Source of the DNA: Vespa crabro | Taxonomy: Eukaryota; Arthropoda; Insecta; Hymenoptera; Vespidae | Direction of reading: 5' to 3' | Assembly (NCBI RefSeq): GCF_910589235.1 | Contig: NC_060961.1 | Coordinates: forward strand, 8,106,557-8,170,556 | DNA length: 64,000 nt | Shown: one piece after another, positions 48,193 to 58,617 of the stretch | How positions within the stretch are numbered: the stretch's first letter is position 1 | How the letters are laid out: every line of letters starts with the position of its first letter | Notes under the pieces: model-generated | Databases searched by the model: none | What the model saw: only the letters and a program-made list of their open reading frames with translations | Told to the model about the DNA's origin: nothing | Made by a program: the position numbers and the translations under genes

Positions 48193-50031
48193 ATGATAAA
48201 AAGTATGTTTCGAAGTTATCTAAATACTATAATATGGAGTTCCACGCTATTCTTGATTTTACACATTCGTTTTCTTAATGCCGCCGACCTCGTGGATCCG
48301 GATTTAAGTTTAAAGATAGTGGAAAAACATATTGACTTGCAATCACAATTAACGAAGATCACAACGAGAGTTATATTAGAAAATGGAAGTAAAGATCGAC
48401 AAATACGGCATTTTTTATTTGCTATTGATCCTGGCCACAAAGGCACTCTCAGCTACATATCTGCTCAACGTGAATCTGGAAGAATAGAACTTAAAGTAAA
48501 AGAAGCTAAAGTAGACAAACATCCAGATAAGATTTTTTATTCTATCGATCTTAAAGATCCATTATCGCAAGGTCGTACAATGTCTGTAGAAGTAGAAACT
48601 ATATTTACTCATGAACTTATACCACATCCTAAACAGATTACACAAAAAGAAAAACAACTTGTGAAATACATAGGAAATGTTTACATTTATTCTCCTTATG
48701 CAGTTGGAAAACTGACTACAACAGTATCATTACCTAGTCGCAATGTTGAAAGTTATTCAAAGATAAAACCTGTGTTCCAAAGTGATTCTACAATTACATA
48801 TGGTCCATATGAGAAGTTATCTCCATTTTCTTATGAAGAATTAACAGTACATTTTGAAAATAATAATAAGTTCCTTACGGTTACTAGAATTGAAAGGTCT
48901 ATTGAAATATCGCATTGGGGTAATATAGCCGTAGAAGAGAGCATAGATTTAGTACATACAGGTGCTCAACTAAAAGGATCTTTCTCTCGCTATGAATATG
49001 CTCGTGAAACTAAATCTGGACAAGCAAGCATACAAAGTTTTGATACCATTCTGCCTGCTGCAGCTTCTGACATTTATTATAGAGATGAAATTGGGAATAT
49101 TTCTACATCACACACACGTATTAAGAAGGATTCTGTGGAATTGAATTTAAGACCAAGATTTCCGTTATTTGGTGGATGGAAGACACGTTACACGATTGGT
49201 TACAATGTACCGAGTTATGAGTACTTATTCCATTCTGGAGATCAGTATGCACTAGAAATGAGATTATTGGATCATATCTTTGATGACATGGTTGTAGACG
49301 AGTTAATTGTAAAAATTATTCTACCTGAAGGATCACGTAACATAAAATTAAATTTACCGTATCCAGCAACACGTCTGCCAGATAGTTTACATTATACTTA
49401 TTTGGATACTACAGGCCGTCCTGTAATTTCTGTTACTAAAAAGAATTTAATTGAAAATCATATTCAAAATTTTCAACTAAAATATACATTTCCCCGTCTT
49501 TTAATGTTACAAGAACCATTACTTGTAGCACTTGCTTTATATTTACTATTTTTGTTTGTTATAACATATGTAAGATTGGACTTTTCAATTGATAAAGATG
49601 AAATATCAGAAAGTAAATTACGTATTGCGGGTCAATGTGAGAAAATATTAGCTGCACAAGATCGTAGAGTTACCTCATACAATGAATTAGATGACCAACT
49701 AAATTATTTGAAAACAAGTAAAGATGCTAATGCATTTTTGTCTGCTGTAAAAAGCATTAATCAAGAATACAAAAGTGCAACAAATGCTGTTACTGAAATT
49801 GCTCAACGTTTAAAGGGAGAATCAGGGGATATGCATGAACGTGTTCAAGAACTCCAAAAATATGACAAAATATTGAAAGAATTGTACAATCAACAACAAT
49901 CATTATATGTAGATAAGTTAGTTCCAGGAAAAATTGGACGTCAGCAATTTGTTGAAGCAGAAACAGCTATTACAAAGAAAAAAGAAGAATGTGTAGAAAA
50001 AATAAATTCTATCGTTAAGTCACTTCAATAA
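48193..50031 (+). CDS. RPN1: Ribophorin I, oligosaccharyltransferase subunit 1, 612 aa, single exon
   Basis: Subunit of the ER oligosaccharyltransferase complex, which transfers the lipid-linked glycan to nascent chains. One uninterrupted coding exon. An N-terminal signal sequence (SSTLFLILHIRFLNA) is followed by the lumenal ribophorin domain: VEKHIDLQSQLTKITTRVIL, FLFAIDP, YGPYEKLSPFSYEELTVHFE, TRIERSIEISHWGNIAVEE, DEIGNISTSHTR, RPRFPLFGGWKTRYTIGYN, then the membrane span LLVALALYLLFLFVITYV (about residues 442-460) and a cytosolic coiled tail (YNELDDQLNYLKTS, LQKYDKILKELYN). Length matches animal ribophorin I (about 600 aa). The ATG at 48193 is the first in frame; a second Met at residue 5 is also possible. 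It is transcribed away from RpSA. Confidence 0.97.
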   Translation: MIKSMFRSYLNTIIWSSTLFLILHIRFLNAADLVDPDLSLKIVEKHIDLQSQLTKITTRVILENGSKDRQIRHFLFAIDPGHKGTLSYISAQRESGRIELKVKEAKVDKHPDKIFYSIDLKDPLSQGRTMSVEVETIFTHELIPHPKQITQKEKQLVKYIGNVYIYSPYAVGKLTTTVSLPSRNVESYSKIKPVFQSDSTITYGPYEKLSPFSYEELTVHFENNNKFLTVTRIERSIEISHWGNIAVEESIDLVHTGAQLKGSFSRYEYARETKSGQASIQSFDTILPAAASDIYYRDEIGNISTSHTRIKKDSVELNLRPRFPLFGGWKTRYTIGYNVPSYEYLFHSGDQYALEMRLLDHIFDDMVVDELIVKIILPEGSRNIKLNLPYPATRLPDSLHYTYLDTTGRPVISVTKKNLIENHIQNFQLKYTFPRLLMLQEPLLVALALYLLFLFVITYVRLDFSIDKDEISESKLRIAGQCEKILAAQDRRVTSYNELDDQLNYLKTSKDANAFLSAVKSINQEYKSATNAVTEIAQRLKGESGDMHERVQELQKYDKILKELYNQQQSLYVDKLVPGKIGRQQFVEAETAITKKKEECVEKINSIVKSLQ

Positions 50032-50781
50032 TACAACTTTCAGGATTATTTGTTTAAAACATTAATGCGTTTCAGAACAAAAGACTTAGTAATAATGGTG
50101 CATTTGCAATACAGTAAGTTTATTATCACGTTTGTAAATTAATCTTAAATAAATTTAAAAAACTATAAATGATTATTGCATAATAAATAATATGGCATTA
50201 ATTGTACTATAAGATTTGTAATAAAGAAGCGTATAAAAATAATTCACACTTCGGTTCCTTAAATATATTGATTTATCTATTTATACAAATCTTTTGTTAT
50301 GATAAAATATTAAATATAATTTTAAAAGAAAATTATAATATAATTTAATATTATTGTTATAATTACTTAATAGTTGTTTTTATTTTTATCTATAAATTTA
50401 TTTCATTTAAAAAATAAAATTCAATAATCGAAATCTATTTTTTTTTAATGCAATACAGTAACACAAAATATCAAACTATCGTATAATCGTTTTAATATCG
50501 ATAGAGAAATCTCGAATTTGTTATCATATCGCATTCTCTCGGTTGTCACCCCTGAAGTTTATCTCTTAACAAATTTCGCAAATGAAGTGTCGGTCTTAAT
50601 AAAAATCGCACCAATGATAGCAAAGTATTATTTTTAACATAAGGGAAATGAAAACATCAAACTTTGGAAACAGTACAATCGTCCATGTGTCAACTCATAG
50701 AATCTGTTATCTGAAGGACACCTGCTAACCTCTCAGGGTGTGCCGTGCCTTTTTTCGATTGTCATTCAATAATCATATTTT
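50032..50781. other. Spacer between RPN1 and TATDN1
   Basis: RPN1 3' UTR with AATAAA words near 50150 and 50220, an AT-rich middle, and a less AT-rich patch at 50510-50780 that is probably the TATDN1 promoter. Confidence 0.55.
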
Positions 50782-50796
50782 ATGCTTGCTGCCAGA

Positions 50797-52473
50797 ATGA
50801 CTAATTTACGCAAATTTATAGGTATCATATATATCTTTTTTATTTTAATTATTTTTTCTTATAAATGTAGCTATATTATAATTATTACGATATCCATGTT
50901 TATGTAAAAAAACATTGAAAAAATGTGAGATTACATTAATGTGATCATTAAAAGTATACTCCATATAATTTCATATTTTGACAGATATCGGAGCAAATCT
51001 AACCGATCCTATGTATCAAGGAATCTATTATGGTTCACAGAAACATCAACCGGATTTAGATAAAGTTTTGGAGCGTTGCTGGGACAATAATCTTTCCAGA
51101 ATTATTATTACTGCGGGTAATATGGAGGAATGCAAAAAAGCTTTAGAAATAGCTAAAACGGATGGTGAGTTTTCTTTTTCTTTTCTTTCTTTTTTTATTT
51201 TTTTATTTTTTTGTTTGTAAATAAATAAGCATGCAAGAAATCTGTGGTGACCAGGTGTCAAGATACTATTAAAGAAATGGAGCATTGTTACTGTCGCGTC
51301 TCTCTATCAGGAACGATATAAAGCTATCTGTACATAATTCTCATGACTATGAGTAAATAGATTTTATATTATATAAAATAACTTATATTTATTGTCATTA
51401 GATTTTAATACGATCATTGTGCAAGAAGGAAATGCTGAGAGAGAGATGCAATAGTTGCTGTGATTCTGTTCTGTATCTGCAACAAGAAAATGCATGCAAA
51501 TGGTATTATACATTAACTTATGCTATAATACAAATATTTCTGAGGTACAATATTTTTATATTATTTTATCAATAAATTTGACTGTAACACAGCTGAATAT
51601 ATTTAAATGTATATTTCAGAAAGATTATTTTCAACTGTTGGTTGTCATCCAACTAATTGTAATGAATTTGAAGAGTATGAAAACCCAGAAGACTATCTTA
51701 AATCATTGTCAGATCTAGCAATGGAAAATAAAGATAAAGTAGTAGCTATTGGAGAGATGGGTTTAGATTATGATAGATTGCAATTTTGTTCAAAGGAGAT
51801 ACAAAAAAAGTATTTTGAAATGCAATTATCTTTATGTTCAATATTAAAATTACCAATGTTTTTACATTGTCGCAATGCCAGTGAAGATTTCGTACGCATT
51901 CTGAGAAAGCACAAGGATAAAATAACTCCTGGTGTAGTGCATTCTTTTGATGGCAATCCAGAAGAGGCTAATTCTATTTTACAATTGGGATTATATATCG
52001 GTATTAACGGATGGTAGGCAGTTATTATATATTTGTACATTTGCTATTATTTAAACTTGTATTTTTCAGTAATTCATGTTAACAGTTCTCTCAAAACAGA
52101 AGATAATCTCTTCTCGGTGACTACTATTCCATCAGATAGGCTTATGATTGAAACAGATTGCCCTTGGTGTGAGGTCAGGGCAACTCATGCTTCCGCAAAT
52201 GATGTCATTACTCATTTTCCTTCTGTTAAAAAAGAGAAATGGCGACCTGATCGTATGGTTAAAGGAAGAAATGAACCATGTACGATAGTGTAAGTAATTC
52301 GTGATATTAACATGTTTTATAAGATCAAAAGGTAAAAAAAATATTATTTATTTATCCTTATTTGCAGTCAAATACTGGAAGTACTTGCTCGTATTAGGGA
52401 TGAAGAAGAAGAATATCTCTGTAACCAAATATATAAAAATACAATGAAAGTATTTTTTCCAAACGATTTATAA
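50797..52473 (+). CDS. TATDN1: TatD-family deoxyribonuclease TATDN1, 302 aa, 5 exons
   Basis: Metal-dependent DNase/exonuclease of the TatD amidohydrolase fold, linked to DNA degradation in apoptosis. Exons: 50797-50821, 50985-51164, 51620-52013, 52086-52289, 52368-52473; 303 codons. An upstream in-frame ATG at 50782 would add MLAAR. Motifs: DIGANLTDP (metal-binding region; the usual His of DxHxH is replaced, as in the eukaryotic TATDN1 branch), STVGCHPT, AIGEMGLDYDR with the bridging Glu, LPMFLHCRNA and VVHSFDG (metal His residues), YIGINGCSLKTE, and IETDCPWC (metal Asp). It ends TMKVFFPNDL as in the human protein (NTIKVFFPVI). The acceptor at 52086 was chosen because it restores C-S-L-K-T-E. 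Confidence 0.95.
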
Positions 52474-53598
52474 GATGTGTCACAGTGAATGAGTATCACA
52501 ATGAATGAATATTTGCATGATTGTCGAGAATGTGCTATCCATACGCATTTTATATGCGTGCCGTATTCATAATGAATAATCAGGGATATAAATTGAAAGA
52601 TCGTGTAAGCAAGAAAAGAATTCACCAGAGGCATTTACTGATAAAAAAAAAATCCAGAAACCACATTTTTACATGCATAGCTTCGTGGTTATCTTTAGAT
52701 ACCACATTCCATTGATCTCTTCCTACATAAAACAACAATATAATAAATAAGCATATATGAACAAATTTTTTGATGTATTTGGTTTATTGTAGACTATGTC
52801 TGCAAATTAAATTCATCAAAAAATCTGTTCATATGTGCCTACCTATTCTTGTTAAAATTATTACTATTGCCAACCACCTTCTATCAAGATGCACTATCAT
52901 TGGTATTATTATAATTCTTATTAGTATCATTACTAATTAATATTATCATATTTATTAATAATAATTGTTTATTGCTAAGTTTATTAATATTATTTACTAT
53001 ATGAGTATTATCTATATACTTGTATTTAACACTAATTGCTAAAACTCATAGAATTATAAAATTAAGCAAGTCGTTTTCTCTATATTTGTTTTTATTACTA
53101 CTGTGAAAACATTTACAAATTGTAATTTTTTAATATTTTGTTATTTTCTATGTAATGTTGTTTTAACATTTAAAAATTGTAGTTTCTAAATGTTTGTGAA
53201 AATATGGAAAAAATTATAATTTTATTTAATATATTATTTAATGAGTATACTAAAAAAATCAAATACATTAATCAATATATTACAAAAAATATTAAATGAG
53301 TTTGGTACCAAATTAAGATTTAGTTCTTATTAACATCTATTTCACAATAATAATGAAAAGTTACAAAAAAGAACTTCATATTTACGCAGAATCTTCGTCG
53401 TACTAATTTAAAACATTATGAAATATTTTAAATGCCAAAATTGGACAAGATATATTTTTGGAATATCACAGGTACGATGGCCGTCATGACATGATCATTG
53501 AAACTATGCAACCTTTTCACATCTTAACAAATAAATGCAGAGATAGAGGTAATTTCATTAACAATGAAATTAGTTGGAAAGTAAAGAATTCAGTTTGT
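52474..53598. other. Convergent 3' region TATDN1 / TMEM214
   Basis: AT-rich spacer where two genes end tail to tail. A cluster of short ATT/TTA-rich words lies at 52900-53050. No exon seen. Confidence 0.6.
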
Positions 53599-55567
53599 TC
53601 ATGAAACTTTAGAAAGTGACTGCATTTTTTCATATACCCAATGATAAGTTTGACTAGCATATGTCTGTGTCACATCTATAGCTCGATTGGCATAATTCTG
53701 CAGATTTTCTGGACTGAGGTCACCACTAAAACAAAACGAAAAAAGAAAAAAAAAGAAACAAAAAATTAAATTTTTAGTGTTATATAATTTGATATTATAT
53801 TAAACTTACACAAAAACATTTGTTCGTAACCAATGACTTGCAAAATCGAAGGTTTCAATAAGTTTCTCTCCCGCTATTATTGAATAAGTTTTAGCAAGTT
53901 GAAATCCTTGAATACTTTGCTTTTGAATTTGTTCTATCATTCCCGGAAAATAATGTTCGATCTACAAAGAAATAAAAAATTCACACATTTGGCATAAAAA
54001 AAAAATAGTTTAAAAATTATATATATATATATGTGTGTGTGTGTACATACTGTTTCATGTACCATAGGGCCATGTTTCTCTACATGTGCTGCTGCATTAT
54101 TATATAATCGTATAGAAAGGTTCCTTGTCACAATATATAAATCTTTTCCTAATTTGATATACGGTGTAGAGAAGTTAACAGCAGCTTTATAATATTCTGG
54201 TGAACTATCTTCTATAGTTTTAGTTATTTTACTAGTATACATTTCGGTCATCGACCAGATTTTCAAAGCTTGTGCAGTTATTCCACTATTTTTTAATAAT
54301 TTTCCTGTATTCGAAGCTAAAACAAATAATAAGCAAAATAATTACTACTAGTAATAGATAAAAAAAAATATTTGTTAATTATAAAACTTACCTTCAAAAC
54401 TACCATGTTTTTGACAGTCATAAATTAAAATAGTACCAATAAGTAATAACAGAAGTATACTTCCTCTTTTCCAAGGGAACTTTCTATCAGTGGAAGCAGT
54501 CATTTTCTTTAATATTGCCTAAGAAAAAAACGTAAAACAAAATTTATGATAAATTTGTGTTTCAAAGATAAAATCAATATCAAACAATGCCAAGGTTTCA
54601 AATTGTATTAACGGATTTACTATTGGCGAGAAAAGGCGAAAAAATTGTTATCTAATCCTCCATTAGTTACATATTACAGAGATGAGAATAATCGATTATA
54701 AATTTTACATCGTTTGCTTACTTTAGAGATTGAAAAAGAACGAAAATATTTGCTTAATTATATAAAAAGTTGACGTAGGAAATAGAGAAGCGATCGTTTC
54801 GTATATGTCGTCGAAGATAATAGATACAACCGTACATACCATGTCAATGTCGTTACTGGCGGTGTCGAGGGGTTAACATGCGATCGATAGTATGCACTCG
54901 AAAAATAACTTAACCTCAAAATTAAATAAATGTAAAAAAAATCTGACCAAAACAACTCGTGATTTACGATTTAAAAATATTCGAATGATTATATTTAACG
55001 TTTATTTATATTATCAATCGTTTTCGAGTGATAATCAACCAATAATAACATTTACTTGGCGTTATATTATTGGACCAAGTGTATTAGGAAGCGTTTCTAT
55101 TGGCGCGCTTTTTTTTCAAGAACATTATATATACAAACACGTATCACACGATGTTAAAGCTAACCGAGAAGATCAAAGTTCGTCTTTAGTTTCTTTAATT
55201 CCGTCTGAAATTTCTCTGGAAAGATTTACGCGTTCTGCTTTCGAATGGAATTTACGACGTAACAGGATTTGTTCGATTTATGGTTTAGTTTTAGTAGTTT
55301 CTTTTTCTATTCGAGCGTTAGTAATATTCCATGTTATATATACATACTCTATTAACTTAACGGAAAAAGATTTCTTCGAAATATTTTTGAAATACCTTTT
55401 TACATTAATACAGGAAATGTATTTTTTTTTCTTTTTTTTTTTTTTTTCAACAAATCATTGACCATCAAAAGTTGCAGATATTTAGATATTTTTTTCCTTA
55501 TTATTTATTTCAAAATTTATTTGTTACTTTTTAAATCAGATAAATAATACTAAATAAAAATTAGGAT

Positions 55568-55609
<42 letters not shown>

Positions 55610-57612
55610 GCAATAAAACATGAATAATTTTATTGCAAATATTCTGATTATAAAATATATCTATACATCTTTTAATGGAAGTGGTTTTATCATGTTTAAT
55701 AGTAATATTTATAACAGAATTTTGAGAAAAATTATAAAATATATTGAACTTACTTTGCATATTTTAGTACAAGAATGAGCAAGGCTTTCTTCTTTCCCTC
55801 TTTTCCACTTCTCATTAGTATTTTGGAAGAATAAAAGAGTTTCTTTGAAAGATTTTGTTTTCAGATTTGAATATAAAGAATCCCATCTGTTATCTATAAA
55901 AAGTCAAATAAAAATGTTCAATCATTGAAACTTAATTAAATTAAATGAAATTAAATTATAAATAATATATACTTACCAATATATGTTAAAAGAAGATTAG
56001 ATTGATATAGATTCTTTGGATAAAGAGATCTCCAAGTAGAAAGGCAATGGACATCTGTAATAATACAAGCTGCAAGTGCTTTTACTAATTCATCTCTATA
56101 GCTTTGAGTTATTTTCTGGTTGATTTTACCAATCAGTATTTCAAAGAATTTGGAATAATTTATACTTTTATTTTTGAACAATATTGACTAAAAAAAAATT
56201 GTATAATAACTTTTTGCTATTATTTTTAATCTTTATATTTTAATTACTTCATAAAAAGAAACTCACTCTCAATTTTTCAATGCTAATATCTATTTCCTTT
56301 CCTACAGTAAGAGGAATGTTAAATTTTCCAAAATAAGTATCTTCGATTATATTTAAATAAAGATCTGGATTCAAATCTTGTACATCCTCATGACCAAAGA
56401 CAAGATCATTTAGTATTTGTACAACATAGTTGGCATAACTTTTTGTTATCAATAGAGGAGACATTACTTCATGCCATACTTTTAAACCAATAGCCAAGTC
56501 TTTTTCGCCAGCTTGTGATAGTGCCCAAAGTAAGGATAAACCTATGGCTTTTCTATTTTGATAAGAGTTTCTTACACTGATTAGTTTAGAAATGTTTGCT
56601 ATAGTCATTTCTGGATTCACACGTGCCAAAAGTTGCAAAAATATTTTATGACCCACAACAGCCGTTCCTTTGGCCATATCTGTAGCCATAGTAGTCAAAG
56701 TAATTTCATAAAAAAGTTGAGTGGTTTGTTGACCCGCCATTGTAACGGCTCTTTCCATGGTAGATGATATTGATTTTGGTACGATACATAATGGATAATC
56801 TTTAGGTTTTCCGGAAAATATGGCATCTTCTTTCTCAATTGGTATCTTTATATTAAGATATGCAACGAGATTCTTTAACCATATTAGTGGAGCTTCTGGA
56901 TATTGGAGTCTACCAGTAGTTAAGATATTTGAGAAATCATCTACATTTATCTGTAAACATAATAAAAGCAATATATATATATATTACGTTATAATACAAA
57001 AATCAAATTTTAAATAAAAATCTATGTATATACCGCATTAAGTGCATCCTTTATCGTCTTTGGTGGTTTCTCCTTGGGTTCTTGCTTTTTTTTTTCTGCC
57101 TGTTGTTGTTGTTGTTGCTGTTTTTGTTGCCTCTTTTTTTCTTCATTCTCCTTTGTTTTATTGTCCTTCTCCTTTGCTGGTTTTTTATTTTCCTTATTGC
57201 TATCCAAATTGTCGTACAAAGTTTTCACTTGACTTAGTGGAACTAAAAGAGAAATAGTTATAATCTTCCACACTTTCACTCAATGAAAGTTATTTTTTAA
57301 TTGCATGTATGGTGTAGAGATGACCCACATTTCTAAATACGGTTTGATAAGTATGCAAATATATTGTATGGAGACAATAATAAGTCATTATTCAAAAATT
57401 TATTAAAGGATCAAAAAGAGTTAAATTTTATTGGTAAAAAAAGGTAATATTGATAAACATTGATTTAGGTTAAATGTTGTCTTACGGAAATCTTCGACTT
57501 TTGGCGCGTTTTCGATAAATTTCTTCTTTTCGGCCTTCGTCAATTTAGTTGGCTTTCCATTAGAGCGATCTTTTTTATTTTTTCCAACTACTTTCCAGCC
57601 GCCAGACGACAT
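53599..57612 (-). CDS. TMEM214: Transmembrane protein 214, 680 aa, 9 exons
   Basis: ER membrane protein; in mammals reported to anchor procaspase-4 under ER stress. Exons in minus order: 57612-57486, 57242-57034, 56950-56267, 56187-55977, 55893-55754, 54518-54392, 54316-54051, 53961-53810, 53725-53599; 681 codons, phases fit. It starts MSSGGWKVVGKNKKDR, then a Lys/Glu and poly-Gln segment (exon 2), the alpha-helical core (PEAPLIWLKNLVAYLNIKIP, AVTMAGQQTTQLFYEI, LSLLWALSQAGEKDLAIGLK), and the last third. Exon 6 reads AILKKMTASTDRKFPWKRG then a membrane span LLLLLIGTILIYD and CQKHGSFEASNTGKLLKNSG, which matches the human order of span and H.SFQASLTGRLLRSSG. This joins what look like two genes into one. 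Intron 5 (54519-55753) hosts an opposite-strand ORF. Confidence 0.93.
54892..55461 (+). CDS. Hypothetical membrane protein ORF nested in TMEM214 intron 5 (opposite strand)
   Basis: A 189-codon ORF from ATG at 54892 inside the fifth intron of TMEM214, on the other strand. Two hydrophobic spans are visible (ITFTWRYIIGPSVLGSVSIG continuing to ALFF; and ICSIYGLVLVVSFSIRALVI continuing to FHVIYTY) with a charged loop between them (DVKANREDQSSS, LERFTRSAFEWNLRRNR). The last 15 residues are a poly-Phe from a T-tract and look non-genuine, so a splice or an earlier true end near LFTLIQE is possible. The first 30 residues are basic and could be untranslated; a second Met (MIIFNVYLYY) is at about residue 32. 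A GC-richer patch at 54780-54890 could be its promoter. I do not recognise the family, and it could be a decayed copy. Confidence 0.4.
   Translation: MHSKNNLTSKLNKCKKNLTKTTRDLRFKNIRMIIFNVYLYYQSFSSDNQPIITFTWRYIIGPSVLGSVSIGALFFQEHYIYKHVSHDVKANREDQSSSLVSLIPSEISLERFTRSAFEWNLRRNRICSIYGLVLVVSFSIRALVIFHVIYTYSINLTEKDFFEIFLKYLFTLIQEMYFFFFFFFFSTNH
55570..55606. repeat. (TA)n microsatellite
   Basis: Pure TA run in TMEM214 intron 5, after the nested ORF. Confidence 0.95.
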
Positions 57613-58617
57613 CGTGCAACGAACGTGATAAACAATAAGGCAAATGACAACACTGTCTCGAAGGCACTGAAGTGGCGTTTGTTGGCAGTTTGTTGCCGAC
57701 TGAAACGTTGTACGTGTCACGCATGCGCACTTTCATATTTGCCACGCGCTGACTTTTACTCTGCCATTAATAAAAAAAAAATGTTTTTTTTATGTACATC
57801 TCGTGAGCAGTAGATAGATGTTTTTCGGTAATAGGATAATTAAAATGATGATATTTATTAGAGGGAAGGTAAGTATAATTGTTTCTTTAAATTTAAAATC
57901 AAAACAAAAGTTAAAAAAATTCATTGAGAACTCTTTAGAAGAATTCCTTTTAAAATAATTATAACGGTTCATCACATAAATATGATTATTGATTAACAAT
58001 ATTTATATTACTTCGTCCCAGAAGTTTAAATATAGAAGCGATGTATGTGTTATATTATTAAACGATGACGCATTGATCCGCGTCATCGTTTTTAATTTTT
58101 TTTTATATCACTCACGTGACTTCTATGAAAAAAATTTCAAATTATTTTTCACGGATGATCCAAAAAACATTTTACTGAATTCAATTGTAAGTAGTGTTAG
58201 TGAGTCGAATTTGAGGGAAATAGTAGGCTATCCGATGTTTATTATAGATAGATTTAAAAATGGCGGGCCAGCAAAAAAGGAAGTTAGAAATAGTAAAATT
58301 TTGAAAAACAAAATTAAAACTTAAAATATTTTTAATCTGACATAATTTATAAATTTCATGCTTTATTGTTTTGTTTTTTTAAATGATTTTTTATGTAGCA
58401 TCGTTCTTAAATTCATGATGCTCATTATACAGAATATTATATTCTAATGATCGCGGTAAAAAAGAAATATAGAAAAGTTCTCTCAAGTAGATATCGATAG
58501 GTTGGTATGGGGGGCGTTAGAAGTTTCAAATTTCACGGGGCGTTTTGTTAATTGTATTCCGCTGCTAATGAACATCCAATTTAGTCGATTTGGAGCTGTT
58601 GGCTCATTTTAATCAAA
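57613..58617. promoter_or_regulatory. Divergent region between TMEM214 and receptor subunit 1
   Basis: The left part (57613-57760), richer in G+C, is the likely TMEM214 promoter. The right end (58490-58617) contains the 5' region of the acetylcholine receptor-like gene. Between them lies AT-rich sequence with a near-perfect palindrome at 58060-58091. The open frame at 57989-58324 (+) is probably chance. Confidence 0.55.
58060..58091. repeat. Perfect 12-bp inverted repeat, 8-bp spacer (CRE-like arms)
   Basis: Arms AAACGATGACGC (58060-58071) and GCGTCATCGTTT (58080-58091) are exact reverse complements with an 8-bp spacer, ATTGATCC. Each arm contains TGACG/CGTCA, the CREB/ATF half-site. Confidence 0.85.

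Noticed and set aside
53937..54518. Separate small gene starting MTASTDRKFPWKRG
   Set aside because: The phase-0 acceptor at 54518 joins it to TMEM214 exon 5, and the order of span and following motif matches human TMEM214, so it is the last third of that gene.
57989..58324. 111-aa plus-strand frame between TMEM214 and the receptor gene
   Set aside because: Starts in AT-rich sequence, spans the palindrome and has no recognisable motif or coding composition.
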